Assembly (NCBI GenBank): GCA_001570385.1
Contig: BBYL01000020.1
Span: 149,629-213,628, forward strand
Length of the DNA: 64,000 bases
Direction of reading: 5' to 3'
Origin: Microtetraspora glauca
GTDB lineage: Bacteria; Actinomycetota; Actinomycetes; Streptosporangiales; Streptosporangiaceae
Below the pieces are notes generated by a model. That model did no database searches. It was given only the letters and a program-made list of their open reading frames with translations, and had not been told where the DNA came from. Shown piece by piece: positions 44,499 to 54,419 of this stretch. Both the position numbers and the translations under genes were made by a program. Each line of letters starts with the position of its first letter. The stretch's first letter is position 1.

Positions 44499-45239
44499 GT
44501 GACTACGTACGGCTTGCGCCCCCAGATAGCCGGGATAACGGCCGGGGTTGTGATCGCGCTCGTCGTGGGGTTGGGCGCCGTCGTCGCCTCCGGCCGGGAG
44601 GCCGCACCGTCCGCCCCGGCGCCGCTGGCCTGGGCCGACGGCGCGTGCGTGCGGCGGACCGGCACCGCGGTCGGGCTCGTGCTCTGCGACCAGGCCACAG
44701 GCCGGGTGAGCCGGATCACCGCACGTCCGCCTCACTGCCCGTCCGACACCGACGAGTTCGTCTCCCTCGGCTCCGGCCGTACCGCCTGCGTCCGCAACGT
44801 GGGGGGCCGTCACCCCGGGGACGCGGGGAACGGCGGCGGCGTGCTGCGCGCCGGTGACTGCGTCGCGATGCGCGGCGGGGAGCGGCCGTGCGCCGAAGGC
44901 AACTGGTACGGCCGGGTCACAGGAGTCACCGAGACGGCCAGGCAGTGCCCGTTGGGGACGATCGAGGCCCTTCCTCTCAAGGGAGGGCAGGTGGCCTGCC
45001 TCGGCAAGGACGGCCGGGTCGTCGCGGCGGGGGACTGCGTCGAGCGTCCGGCCCTCCCGACCTCGGTCCGCCTGCTGGTGAAGGTCGCGTGCGGGTCCGA
45101 GCGGGCGTGGGCGAGGGTCACCGGCCGGGTCGAGTCCCCGACCCGGTGCGCGGAGGGCTCCGACCACTACCTCCGGTCCCTGCGCGGAACCGAGGTGATC
45201 TGCCTGTCTGGTGTCGGAGCAACCCGTGGCGGCCCGTAA
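44499..45239 (+). CDS. membrane-anchored Cys-rich extracytoplasmic protein, unknown
   Basis: 246 aa with an N-terminal membrane helix (AGITAGVVIALVVGLGAVVA) and an exported part with at least ten cysteines arranged in three similar units of the type GDCV-x-CPxGT (for example CPSDTDEFV, CPLGTIEAL, CAEGSDHYL), suggesting an internal threefold repeat held by disulfides. The family is not recognised by name. GTG 44499 is preferred because the helix follows directly; the 11 codons before it are unsupported. It ends 11 bases before ychF. Confidence 0.7.
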   Translation: MTTYGLRPQIAGITAGVVIALVVGLGAVVASGREAAPSAPAPLAWADGACVRRTGTAVGLVLCDQATGRVSRITARPPHCPSDTDEFVSLGSGRTACVRNVGGRHPGDAGNGGGVLRAGDCVAMRGGERPCAEGNWYGRVTGVTETARQCPLGTIEALPLKGGQVACLGKDGRVVAAGDCVERPALPTSVRLLVKVACGSERAWARVTGRVESPTRCAEGSDHYLRSLRGTEVICLSGVGATRGGP

Positions 45240-45250
45240 ACTCGGCCTAC

Positions 45251-46339
<1,089 letters not shown>

Positions 46340-46371
46340 CAGGGCTACATGTGCACACGTCAGACCGCATG

Positions 46372-47502
46372 TCATGCCTCCTTGGTCCGCAGGGAGTCCG
46401 CAGAGGTCAGCGTCTCGACCAGCAGGGCCGCCGCCGCGTTGCGCGTCCGATCCTCGGCCGAGGGCCACAGATGCGCGTAGGTGTTCAAGGTCGTGGTGGC
46501 CTTCGAGTGGCCGAGGGCCCGCTGTACGGTCACCACGTCGCACCCCGCGGCGATGAGCCCCGAGGCGTAGAAGTGCCGCAGATCATGAAGCTTCATGCCC
46601 GTGATCCCGGCGGCCTTCTGCGTCTGCCGCCACCAGTAGCCGATCGTGTTCTGGTGCGGCGGGTTGAGACCTTCGCCCTCGAACAACCAGCGCTCTGAAT
46701 CCTGTCCAGGCCGGTGCAGTTCGATATGCCGAGCCAGGATCTCGACCAGGCCGTCAGCGAGGAACACCGTGCGCTCACTGCCGTACTTCGGCGCGCGGAT
46801 CTCGACCTTGCCCCGGCGCTCACGCTGCACCTGGCGGGCGACCTCGAGCGTGCGCCCGAGGAAGCTCACGTCGCCGACCTTGAGCGCGGCTGCCTCGCCC
46901 AGGCGCAGCCCGGCGAAGGCAGCGAGGGCGACGAACGGCCGGAACGTCGGTTCGGCGACCATGAGCAGCGCCCGAACCTCCTCAGTCGTCGGCAATCGCA
47001 TCGCGGCCTGAGCGCGCCGGCCGCGAGGCAGGGTCACCCCCTCGGCTGGATCGGACGCGATGACGCGGTCTCGCACGGCAGCGCGGAGCACGGCCCGCAC
47101 ATTGTTGAACCTGGTCTTGATCGTGCCCGGAGCGAGGCCCAGCGGCCTCCCCTCGCCGCGATCCTTGGTCTGCATGCCCTTGATCCACGCCTCGACATGT
47201 GAGCGTCGCAGGGCCGACAGGGGTAGATCCGCGAAGGTTACCGAGTCGGCGGCGAGGCGCATTGCCCGCTCGGTGCCGGATACCCAGATCTGCCGGGCCG
47301 CCCAGTCCTTGAAGTAGGCGGCGAAGGTGACCCGGCCAGCGGTCGGGTCGACGTACTGGCCAGTGAGCAGACTCGCTGTGACCTCGTCGAGCCACCGCTG
47401 TGCATCGACCTTCTTGGCGAAGTGTCGGGCGCGCTCCTTGCCGTCCCGGTCGCGGTATCGGGCCCGCCATTTGCCGTCAGGGCGTTTCTTGATGCTCGCC
47501 AT
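46372..47502 (-). CDS. int: tyrosine site-specific integrase
   Basis: 376 aa. N-terminal arm-binding domain (KKRPDGKWRARYRDRDGKE), SAM-like core-binding domain (YFKDWAARQIWVSGTERAM), then the catalytic domain with Arg in FAGLRLGEAAALK, LHDLRHFYAS (H-x-x-R) and LGHSKATTTLNTYAH with the nucleophile Tyr. ATG 47502 overlaps the repressor stop (TGATG). It inserts and excises the element at the ychF 3' end next to it. Confidence 0.95.
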   Translation of the reverse strand: MASIKKRPDGKWRARYRDRDGKERARHFAKKVDAQRWLDEVTASLLTGQYVDPTAGRVTFAAYFKDWAARQIWVSGTERAMRLAADSVTFADLPLSALRRSHVEAWIKGMQTKDRGEGRPLGLAPGTIKTRFNNVRAVLRAAVRDRVIASDPAEGVTLPRGRRAQAAMRLPTTEEVRALLMVAEPTFRPFVALAAFAGLRLGEAAALKVGDVSFLGRTLEVARQVQRERRGKVEIRAPKYGSERTVFLADGLVEILARHIELHRPGQDSERWLFEGEGLNPPHQNTIGYWWRQTQKAAGITGMKLHDLRHFYASGLIAAGCDVVTVQRALGHSKATTTLNTYAHLWPSAEDRTRNAAAALLVETLTSADSLRTKEA

Positions 47503-48179
47503 CAGGCAGGCTCTTCCGCTTGGTCGTCGATGTTCTCGAAGGCTTTGCCCCGGAGGTCTGGCGGCGTGACGTCTCGTCTGCGCATGTCCGCACGGTGGTC
47601 CCGCAGCAGCTTTCGGCATACGCGGTACTGCGCGTCTTCGGACTTCGCGTGACGAAGGTGGGCTTGCTGCTCAGCCTCCGTTGCGGCTACTCCCGCCGCC
47701 TTGCGTGCACCCTTTGCCGCTGACAGCGCGTCCACGCACTGCTTCATGTAGATGTCGTGCCAGCGGTAGTAGTACGTCGCGGACTCCTGGTGCGCCTGCT
47801 CGTTTTCATCGGTGCCGTACCACTTCCCATTTGGGCCGCGCACAGCAAACGAGTCCTCGCCGGCGAACCACTTCACCGACTGCCAGGTCCCCATCTCTTG
47901 GCCGGGGAGCACCTCGACCAGCTCCTGCCGCCCCACGGGGAAGACCAGCTCGATAGGTGGGACGCCGAGCGCCTTCCCCAGGACGAGTACCTCGGCGAGA
48001 CTCACCGTCGGCCGCCGGCCGCTCTCGAAGTTCGCCAGTGCTGATCGGGACAGGGGAAGCCCGAGCCTGGCGCAGGCATCCGCCAACTGCTGAGCGCTCA
48101 TCCCGCGCCCAGTCCGATGCCGCCGTACCTCTTGGGCTACCCGGTTCGCGAGCCGGGCTGGCCACTCCTCTTGTGTCAT
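47502..48179 (-). CDS. XRE-family repressor of the element
   Basis: 225 aa from ATG 48179. N-terminal helix-turn-helix (RTGRGMSAQQLADACARLGLPLSRSALANFESGRRPTVSLAEVLVLGKALG), then a region rich in aromatic and charged residues without a known fold. It is divergent from the excisionase gene and upstream of int in one operon, the usual layout of a lysogeny repressor. Confidence 0.85.
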   Translation of the reverse strand: MTQEEWPARLANRVAQEVRRHRTGRGMSAQQLADACARLGLPLSRSALANFESGRRPTVSLAEVLVLGKALGVPPIELVFPVGRQELVEVLPGQEMGTWQSVKWFAGEDSFAVRGPNGKWYGTDENEQAHQESATYYYRWHDIYMKQCVDALSAAKGARKAAGVAATEAEQQAHLRHAKSEDAQYRVCRKLLRDHRADMRRRDVTPPDLRGKAFENIDDQAEEPA

Positions 48180-48216
48180 GGCCTCACAATAGGCGCTTGC
48201 GTTGACAGGCAACAAG

Positions 48217-48278
48217 CACATCCGAGAGCATGTGTCTATGTCTAACAGAAGTGTCGTTGTATGTGTCGATCAGACACA
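48217..48278. promoter_or_regulatory. operator-like repeats at the repressor/excisionase divergent promoter
   Basis: CACAT (48217-48221) and ATGTG (48230-48234) form one inverted repeat, and TGTGTC (48262-48267) with GACACA (48273-48278) a second. ATGTGTC itself is repeated at 48230 and 48261. The set straddles the excisionase start and would suit binding by the XRE repressor. Confidence 0.45.
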
Positions 48279-48480
48279 GCAGCGTGATCCCTTCCTCACC
48301 ACAGCCGAGGTCGCGGCCCGCTACCGCACCTCACCCAGCACCGTCCGCTACTGGCGTCACGCTGGGATCGGCCCGCGCGGCGTGAAGATCGGTACGAAGG
48401 TGCTCTACCGGGAGTCCGAGCTGGTCCGTTGGGAGCGCGAGCGCGAGGCCGAGCAGAGCGGCGGTCCGCATGCCGCCTGA
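48238..48480 (+). CDS. xis: excisionase-like HTH protein (MerR/AlpA type)
   Basis: 80 aa. DPFLTTAEVAARYRTSPSTVRYWRHAGIGP, then GTKVLYRESELVRWERE, is the winged-helix pattern of AlpA/Xis directionality factors. ATG 48238. First gene of the rightward operon; probably drives excision and perhaps activates int or later genes. Confidence 0.8.
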   Translation: MSNRSVVVCVDQTQQRDPFLTTAEVAARYRTSPSTVRYWRHAGIGPRGVKIGTKVLYRESELVRWEREREAEQSGGPHAA

Positions 48481-48928
48481 CATGACGAAGGGCGGCGCCC
48501 CCGCCAAGACGCGCCGCCCCACAAGTTCGACGCCCACCAGCGCCAACCTCAGCACGAACCTTACCGCCCTGCCCCCAGACATGGCCCTCGCCGTGCGACT
48601 GGTCGCAGAGATCGTCACCAAGGCCGAACGCGACGCCCAACACGCCGCCGCGGCCTGGAAAGCCGGATACACGGCCGGGTTCCGCGAAGGCGAGGACATC
48701 GGCCACAGCCGCGCCGAACACGAGATGCACGACCACTGGGCCAGCATCGCAGCAAAGGTGCGCGACCTCGGAAAGCCCGGATCCCTGACACACGCCGAGT
48801 TCGCGGCGCGGCGGATCCAGCCCGGAGGAGACGCCTACCTCGCCGCATATCAGCGCCGCGGCGGCATGGACTACACCGGCGGCCCCGTGCCCTGGGAACC
48901 GACGAAGGAGGAGCAGGGCGCCGCGTGA
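48470..48928 (+). CDS. hypothetical protein between excisionase and primase
   Basis: 152 aa; the start overlaps the excisionase end by 11 bases and the stop overlaps the primase start (GTGA). Contains a helical stretch (MALAVRLVAEIVTKAERDAQHAAAAWKAGYTAGFREGEDIG). Similar small proteins accompany primases in actinobacterial elements; function unknown. Confidence 0.65.
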   Translation: MPPDMTKGGAPAKTRRPTSSTPTSANLSTNLTALPPDMALAVRLVAEIVTKAERDAQHAAAAWKAGYTAGFREGEDIGHSRAEHEMHDHWASIAAKVRDLGKPGSLTHAEFAARRIQPGGDAYLAAYQRRGGMDYTGGPVPWEPTKEEQGAA

Positions 48929-50751
48929 AGAACATCGACTTTTCCAACGACCCCCAGGCGCTGATCGCCGCATTCACCCGCGGCGAGCCGGACGCCCCCT
49001 GGCAGGAAGAACCACACGACCAAGACGACGACTCCCCAGCAGAAGACATCGGTGTCGGCGACGTATCGGACTCCGTCCTCGTCGACCAGGCCGCCCGCGA
49101 CGTCCTACACGGCCGGTTCCGCTGGTGCGCCGGCCTCGGCTGGCTGCAATGGGACGGCCAGCGTTGGGCCGCCGTAGACGAGGCGATCGTGTTCGAGGCC
49201 ATCCGCATCCACCTGGCCGTTCAGTTCGGCGAGAAGACGGCCGAGGCCGGGCCCCGCCTCAACCAGGGGCGATTGAAGGAACTCCTGAGCATGCTCAGCG
49301 CATCCAAGGTGCGCAACGTCGCCACGCTCGCCCGCGGGGTCGAGGGGATCCACACCAACGCCGCCGAGCTCGACGCCGACCCCGACCTGCTCAACACGCC
49401 GAGCGGCGTCGTCAGCCTGCGCACCGGCGAGATCAGCCCGCACGACCCCACGCTGCTCATGACCAAGATGACCAGCGGCTCCTACCGGCCTGGCCACACC
49501 CACCCCGACTGGCAACACGCCATCGAAGCGCTCCCCGCCCCCGAACGCGCGTGGTATCAGGTCCGCGTGGGCCAGGCCGTCACCGGCCACCCCACCCCGG
49601 ACGGCATCCTCGTGCTCATGCAGGGCGGCGGCGAGAATGGCAAATCGCTGCTCACCACAGATGGCGTGGTGCCCGCGCTCGGCGACTACGCCGACGTGGC
49701 CAGCCACAAGCTGCTCGCCAACGCCAACGAGCACTCCGAAGAGATGGCCAGCCTGCGCGGCCAACGATTCCTCATCAGCGAGGAAATGACCGAGGGACGC
49801 GCACTCAACATCACCACCGTCAAGCGGATCCAGGACGTCGGCGAGATCAGGGCCCGCCACGTCTACAAGTCGAACATGACCTTCAAGGCCACCCACAGCC
49901 TGTTCGCGACCACGAACTACCTGCCCGTGGTTAATGAGACCGACCACGGCACGTGGCGGCGCCTCGCCCTGCTGAGGTTCCCGTACACCTTCCGCAAGCC
50001 GGGTGAGGAGCGCCGCCGGCCGGAAGAACGCCCAGGCGACCCGCGGCTGAAAAGCCGCATCAGGGCCAACCGTGGCGGCCAGCACGACTCGATCGTGACG
50101 TGGGTCATCGAAGGGGCGATGCGCTGGTATGCCAACCCGGATACGGCGCTCGCGGTCACCGAGAAGATCGCAGCGGACACGCGGGCGTGGCGGGCAGACG
50201 CGGATCGGGTCCTCGGCTACTGGGACGAATGCCTCGTCGCCGACCCCAAGGCGTGCGTGATCACGAAAGACCTGCTCGAAGACTTCAACGAGTGGCTCAT
50301 GGCCAACGGCCACCAGACGTGGTCGAAGGAGCTGTTCCATCCCCGATTCAAGAACCACTCGGAGACGAACCGGAACGGCATCGAGGAGCGCAGGACTACG
50401 AGGCCCGTGGGGCTCGCCCGCCGGTTCACCAGACGGTTCGAGTCGACGCCCAAGCAGCCCGTGGTCTACGTCGGGGTGAGGTTCCGTACCGAGGCCGACG
50501 AAGAGGACCCGTTCGACGGCGCTGAGCAGCAGGAACACGAGGATTTGCAGACCTTGCAGACCTCACCGCAACTTTCCACCTCCCACACGGAGAGCCAGAA
50601 AGTTTCCGAAGAGTCTGCAAGGTCTGCAACACCCCACGCGACCAGCGGAAACCCATCACCGCCCGCTGTCGGCCAGTGCCAGGAGTGCAACGAACCGATG
50701 ACGCTCATCACCCCCGGCCAGACCCACCACCCCATGTGCGACCCCTCGTAG
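48925..50751 (+). CDS. P4-type primase-helicase (D5-like SF3)
   Basis: 608 aa. D5-type N-terminal domain (LNTPSGVVSLRTGEISPHDP, near 155-175), then an SF3 helicase with Walker A GGGENGKS near residue 235, ISEEMTEG (Walker B region) and FATTNYLPVVNETDHGTWRRL (sensor). The C-terminal tail has a possible zinc motif (CQECNEP and HHPMC). The archaeo-eukaryotic primase domain found in full P4 alpha proteins is not obvious, so it may act mainly as replicative helicase. It indicates autonomous replication after excision. GTG 48925. Confidence 0.85.
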   Translation: MKNIDFSNDPQALIAAFTRGEPDAPWQEEPHDQDDDSPAEDIGVGDVSDSVLVDQAARDVLHGRFRWCAGLGWLQWDGQRWAAVDEAIVFEAIRIHLAVQFGEKTAEAGPRLNQGRLKELLSMLSASKVRNVATLARGVEGIHTNAAELDADPDLLNTPSGVVSLRTGEISPHDPTLLMTKMTSGSYRPGHTHPDWQHAIEALPAPERAWYQVRVGQAVTGHPTPDGILVLMQGGGENGKSLLTTDGVVPALGDYADVASHKLLANANEHSEEMASLRGQRFLISEEMTEGRALNITTVKRIQDVGEIRARHVYKSNMTFKATHSLFATTNYLPVVNETDHGTWRRLALLRFPYTFRKPGEERRRPEERPGDPRLKSRIRANRGGQHDSIVTWVIEGAMRWYANPDTALAVTEKIAADTRAWRADADRVLGYWDECLVADPKACVITKDLLEDFNEWLMANGHQTWSKELFHPRFKNHSETNRNGIEERRTTRPVGLARRFTRRFESTPKQPVVYVGVRFRTEADEEDPFDGAEQQEHEDLQTLQTSPQLSTSHTESQKVSEESARSATPHATSGNPSPPAVGQCQECNEPMTLITPGQTHHPMCDPS

Positions 50752-50785
50752 CCCTCCACCCCACCAGAAGCTAGAAGGACACGAC

Positions 50786-51265
50786 ATGAACCCCGCCACC
50801 CTCGCCCTCCTCGACCAGGCCGACGCCGCCACCACACAATCCCTCGGCGCGCTCTACAACGCCGCCGAGCACCTCGCCGCCCTCCCGGCGGGCCCGATCA
50901 GCCGAGCCATGATCGAACGCTTCCGCCAGCGAGCCCTCACCGGAACCCTCGGCGCCTGCGACCACCTCAAGCCGACCGCCCCCAAGCCCGCCTTCTGGAT
51001 GCCGTGGGCGCCGGGGAAGATCCGATGCGCCCACTGCACCATGCGCGTCTACGAGCGCGTCAAGGGCACCGCTGAGGACAACCGATGCGACCACTGCCGA
51101 CGCTCCACCGTCGTCATGAACACGGTGTGCGTGCAGATCCCGGCGTTCGTCTTCACCGTCGGCGACCTGCCGCCGGTCAGCACCCCGCCCGTCCAAGTCC
51201 ACTTCGGCCTGTGCAACCCCTGCCGGCAGGCCGACCAGTCCCCCCCGCCCACGCAGGGGGCTTGA
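50786..51265 (+). CDS. zinc-ribbon-like protein of unknown function
   Basis: 159 aa with three cysteine pairs: CAHC (near 75), CDHC (near 95), CNPC near the C-terminus, plus ACDH near 60, suggesting two zinc ribbons. Helical N-terminus. Family unnamed; such proteins are frequent in actinobacterial mobile elements. ATG 50786 with AGAAGGA upstream. Confidence 0.6.
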   Translation: MNPATLALLDQADAATTQSLGALYNAAEHLAALPAGPISRAMIERFRQRALTGTLGACDHLKPTAPKPAFWMPWAPGKIRCAHCTMRVYERVKGTAEDNRCDHCRRSTVVMNTVCVQIPAFVFTVGDLPPVSTPPVQVHFGLCNPCRQADQSPPPTQGA

Positions 51266-51271
51266 CCGCCA

Positions 51272-51982
51272 ATGGCCGAGAATGGCCCGCACACGGCGAA
51301 TAGCGGCGCGGGTTCCGACGTCGCCCTCGCGCGCAGGCGCGCGTCAGGCGACCCCGCTTCGATCGACCGGTCAAACCAGTGCGAGAAGTGGTCGAACCAC
51401 ATCCCTGGCCCCGCCGAGCGTGAGCACCTGGCCGCCACGCTCGGCGCCACCCTCCGCGCGCTGCGCGCCGAATACCAGCTCGGGACGCGACCGCTCGCCC
51501 GCCGGGCCGCGGTCGCCCGCTCGACCATCACCCGTCTTGAGCGTGGAGAGCGCCGGCCGCGCCGCGCGATCCTGGCCGCCTTGGCGTACGGCCTCGACCC
51601 CGCCGACCCCGACCCGATCACCGCGCGGTTGTGCGAGGCCGCAGGGGAATCGCTCAGGCCGGACACGTCGGGCGGCCTCCGCCGTCGTGCTCGGCGTACG
51701 GCGAAGGCTCGACGCGTGGCTGGTGTTGTGCGGTGGCGGATCGGGCGGGAGGCCGAGGAGACACGGAAGGCGGGATTCGCGCTCATCAACGTCACCTTGC
51801 GGAAGCTGCCGCTCGACCCGTGGAAGCCGAACCTCACCGCGGCTGACCTCGACCGTATGGACGCCCAGCTCACCGCGCACCAGACCGCGCTCGACGAGTC
51901 CAAGCGTCTGCACAACCGCGCCGATGCCCTCCGGCGCGCCCTTGCCCGTCATCGCCATCCCTTGGAGACGGAGATCTGGTGA
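51272..51982 (+). CDS. XRE-family HTH protein
   Basis: 236 aa. The helix-turn-helix lies in the middle (about 52-100: LGATLRALRAEYQLGTRPLARRAAVARSTITRLERGERRPRRAILAALAYGL), followed by a basic linker and a helical C-terminus. A second regulator of the element, perhaps controlling the genes that follow. It overlaps the next gene by 4 bases. Confidence 0.75.
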   Translation: MAENGPHTANSGAGSDVALARRRASGDPASIDRSNQCEKWSNHIPGPAEREHLAATLGATLRALRAEYQLGTRPLARRAAVARSTITRLERGERRPRRAILAALAYGLDPADPDPITARLCEAAGESLRPDTSGGLRRRARRTAKARRVAGVVRWRIGREAEETRKAGFALINVTLRKLPLDPWKPNLTAADLDRMDAQLTAHQTALDESKRLHNRADALRRALARHRHPLETEIW

Positions 51983-52185
51983 CCAGCACTACGCCCAGTG
52001 CGCCGGACGAGCAGCCGCGGACCATCGAGGAGATGAAGAGGTGGTTGCGCGACTTCCAGAAGCAGGAACGGCTTAAGCGGCTCGCTCAGGGGCGGGCGAA
52101 GCCGCGCACGCGTCGGGAGTTCGAGATCTTCCTTGAGGGGGCTCGGCGGCGCCTCGGCGAGCCCGACGACGAGGGGGCGGAATGA
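51979..52185 (+). CDS. small hypothetical protein
   Basis: 68 aa, GTG start overlapping the previous stop (GTGA). Highly charged and helical (EEMKRWLRDFQKQERLKRLAQGR). No family recognised; translational coupling supports it. Confidence 0.55.
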   Translation: MTSTTPSAPDEQPRTIEEMKRWLRDFQKQERLKRLAQGRAKPRTRREFEIFLEGARRRLGEPDDEGAE

Positions 52186-52201
52186 CCGTTTTTTGGCCCG
52201 A

Positions 52202-52233
52202 TTGCTTGCGGGAACTACAGATCTCCCAAGCAA
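52202..52233. terminator. stem-loop after the regulator pair
   Basis: TTGCTTG (52202-52208) pairs with CAAGCAA (52227-52233), extended by inner GGG/CCC, 14 bases before the next start. The preceding TTTTTT run at 52191 is upstream, so this is more like an attenuator or operator than a classical terminator. Confidence 0.35.
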
Positions 52234-52246
52234 CGCGGCGGCCGAC

Positions 52247-52669
52247 ATGAGCCCCGGCGACCAGCCTGTTTCGGCCCCTCCCGCCCTCATCACCACCGGC
52301 GGCGTCTTCCTCCCCGCCGAAGTCTGCGGACCCCTCTGGCGTCTCCTCCGCGCCGAACTCGACCGCCACACCAGGAACGGCGGCCAGGTGCGCCCCGAGA
52401 TCGCCGCCGCCCGCGACGCGCTCCGCGCCAGCCACCTCGCCCACGTTTCCGCAAACGGACATGCCGAACGGACAGGCGAGGACATCAGCGCATCCTCGAC
52501 CACACAGGCATTCGTCACGACCGACCAGCTCGCGGGCCGCCTCGGCGTCACAACACGGCAGGCCCGCAGGATCGCCCAGGCGGCGTTCGTCACGCCGGTC
52601 ACCCGGGGCCTGTGGAGAGCCGAAGACGCCGCCGAACTCGCGGCGGCCCGACCCAGGAGACACCGTTGA
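52247..52669 (+). CDS. HTH-like hypothetical protein
   Basis: 140 aa from ATG 52247. The C-terminal part (FVTTDQLAGRLGVTTRQARRIAQAAFVTPVTRGLWRAEDAAELAA) looks like a MerR/AsnC-type helix-turn-helix; the N-terminal part (GVFLPAEVCGPLWRLLRAELDRHTRNGG) recurs in actinophage small terminase-like or DNA-binding proteins by my recollection, but I cannot assign it. The stop overlaps the next start (TTGA). Confidence 0.55.
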   Translation: MSPGDQPVSAPPALITTGGVFLPAEVCGPLWRLLRAELDRHTRNGGQVRPEIAAARDALRASHLAHVSANGHAERTGEDISASSTTQAFVTTDQLAGRLGVTTRQARRIAQAAFVTPVTRGLWRAEDAAELAAARPRRHR

Positions 52670-53352
52670 GCGACCCCGCTCCCCTCCCGCCCGCCCAGGC
52701 CGACCCCGCCGTGCAGGCCGGGCACGCCGCCCAGGCGGCCTACAACGCCCGCCTGAACGCAGTCGACACCGACCCCAACCTCGACGAGCTGGCCCGTGCC
52801 GAGGCCATCGTGAGCGCGTACGAGCAGCAGACGGCCACCCTGCACGCCCTCGCCGAGGACCTGCACAACCGGCGTACGACCCGCTACGAGCACCTGACCG
52901 CGCAGATCCCCGCCGGGCCCGGCATCCCCAACGACGCCACCCCCGCAGACCGTGCCGTGCTCGCCGCTGCGTTCCGCGCCTCGCTCGACCAGGTCCGCAA
53001 CGCCACCTTCACCCAGCTCCCCGTCATGCTCGCCGACGCTCTCAGGTACGGCGACGACGTCCAGATGCGCGCCATCCTCACCTTTGCCCAGGACAACGGC
53101 CACACCAAGCTCGTCGACCAGTGGGCCGAGGCGACCGGCAACGCCGATCTACTCGCCGAGCTGCGCGCCCTGAACGCGGAGTTGCATGGCGTCGGCCCCG
53201 GGCGGGCGTGGGTCGCTCAGGCGCTGCACGCCCCGAACCGGCCGCACAACGCCTACGCCAACCTACCCATCCTGCGCCAGCGCGCCGAGCAAGCCGCCCG
53301 CGACGCTGAGCAGGCGCGCAGGCTGGCCACCCCCTCTTACCGCCGCTACTGA
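52666..53352 (+). CDS. hypothetical helical protein
   Basis: 228 aa from TTG 52666, coupled to the preceding stop. Ala-rich and helical throughout (AAYNARLNAVDTDPNLDELARAEAIVSAYEQQT; AEQAARDAEQARRLA at the C-terminus). Could be a structural or scaffolding-like protein given its position before the tape-measure module, but no family was recognised. Confidence 0.55.
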   Translation: MSDPAPLPPAQADPAVQAGHAAQAAYNARLNAVDTDPNLDELARAEAIVSAYEQQTATLHALAEDLHNRRTTRYEHLTAQIPAGPGIPNDATPADRAVLAAAFRASLDQVRNATFTQLPVMLADALRYGDDVQMRAILTFAQDNGHTKLVDQWAEATGNADLLAELRALNAELHGVGPGRAWVAQALHAPNRPHNAYANLPILRQRAEQAARDAEQARRLATPSYRRY

Positions 53353-53369
53353 GAAGCCTGGAGGACCAC

Positions 53370-54098
53370 ATGGCCACCAAGACCACCGCACCCGCCGACC
53401 CCGACCTCGCCATGACCGACGATGAAGTCGCCACCATCCTGACCACCGCCCAGGCCGACGCCGAGCAGGCCGCCCGCTCGGTCGAGGCCGCCGAGGCGGT
53501 CGTGCGCGGCGAGACACCCCCGGCCGGTACCCGCCTGGCCGCCATCGAGGAGATCACCCCGGCCCGCCTCGCCGAGCTGCGCGCCGCGGCCGAGTTCGCC
53601 ACGCTGAAGGTCGGCGCGGCCGAGCGGCGCGTCGAGGAGATCCGGCACAAGCGGAAGCTCGCCGAATGGGAGCGCATCCGTGCGCAGATCCGCGCCGAGG
53701 CCGCCGATGACCTCAACAGCGCCGAACACCTCGTCGACAAGCTGGACACCCTCGAGGAGGCGCTCCGTGGCCTGTGCGAGGCCCTGCACGACCACAACGA
53801 CCGCATCGAGCGGTGGGCCCGCATGATGGGCACGGCTGGCATCCGCGCGACCGACGGCGAGAAGGCCGGGCCGGAAGGGTTCACGTTCAATAACAGCGCT
53901 GGAAGCGTGACGATCGGCGAGAAGGTGTACCGGCCTCTGACCGCCGGGAAGGTCGTCGGCGCGGTCGTGCACCGTGTCATGCAGACCTACCCACGGCCCT
54001 TCATCGAGTACGGCGCCTTCCCCATCGCCGAACGGGACTGGACCGAGTTCCCCGGCGGTCCCGTTGACCCACGCGCGCGGATTCGGCGGGACGCCTGA
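53370..54098 (+). CDS. coiled-coil hypothetical protein
   Basis: 242 aa. Residues 15-160 are predicted coiled coil (AERRVEEIRHKRKLAEWERIRAQIRAEAADD); the C-terminal 80 residues are globular (GEKVYRPLTAGKVVGAVVHR, PFIEYGAFPIAERDWTEFPGGP). It lies two genes before the tape-measure gene on the same strand. Function unknown. Confidence 0.6.
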   Translation: MATKTTAPADPDLAMTDDEVATILTTAQADAEQAARSVEAAEAVVRGETPPAGTRLAAIEEITPARLAELRAAAEFATLKVGAAERRVEEIRHKRKLAEWERIRAQIRAEAADDLNSAEHLVDKLDTLEEALRGLCEALHDHNDRIERWARMMGTAGIRATDGEKAGPEGFTFNNSAGSVTIGEKVYRPLTAGKVVGAVVHRVMQTYPRPFIEYGAFPIAERDWTEFPGGPVDPRARIRRDA

Positions 54099-54100
54099 CC

Positions 54101-54415
54101 ATGGCCAATGACCACCGCACCGGCGCCAGGCTCACCGTGTCCGGCGCCGCCGAGGTGCTCGCCGACGCGGTCGGGCTCGTCACCGCACGCCGTGGCGGCA
54201 TGTCGAGCGAGGACTTCGGCCGCCTGGTCGGCGAGACCGTCCTCGAGGCTCTCCAGTCCGAAGCCCCCTATCAGCGGCTCGGCTGGCTTATCGGCCAGCT
54301 CGCCGCGGTCGCCGCCCACACCTGCGACCAGTGGAACAAGACGGCCGGCGAGGGCGATCCGGCGGGCGAATGGCTGAAAGCGTCTGCGCGCTTCGCGGCG
54401 GGGAAGAGGGAGTAG
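54101..54415 (+). CDS. small hypothetical protein before the tape-measure gene
   Basis: 104 aa, two bases after the previous stop and four before the tape-measure start. Compact helical protein (VSGAAEVLADAVGLVTARRGGMS; LGWLIGQLAAVAAHTCDQW). In phages, tail-assembly chaperones occupy this slot, often with a frameshift; no slippery heptamer was noticed here and identity is not established. Confidence 0.5.
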   Translation: MANDHRTGARLTVSGAAEVLADAVGLVTARRGGMSSEDFGRLVGETVLEALQSEAPYQRLGWLIGQLAAVAAHTCDQWNKTAGEGDPAGEWLKASARFAAGKRE

Positions 54416-54419
54416 CCGC

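Noticed and set aside
46340..46371. tRNA gene as integration target
   Set aside because: No cloverleaf is visible at either end of the element; the repeat lies in the ychF coding end instead.
54101..54415. programmed frameshift between tail chaperone genes before the tape measure
   Set aside because: No slippery heptamer or overlapping frame extension was found; the two preceding genes are separated by normal stops and starts.
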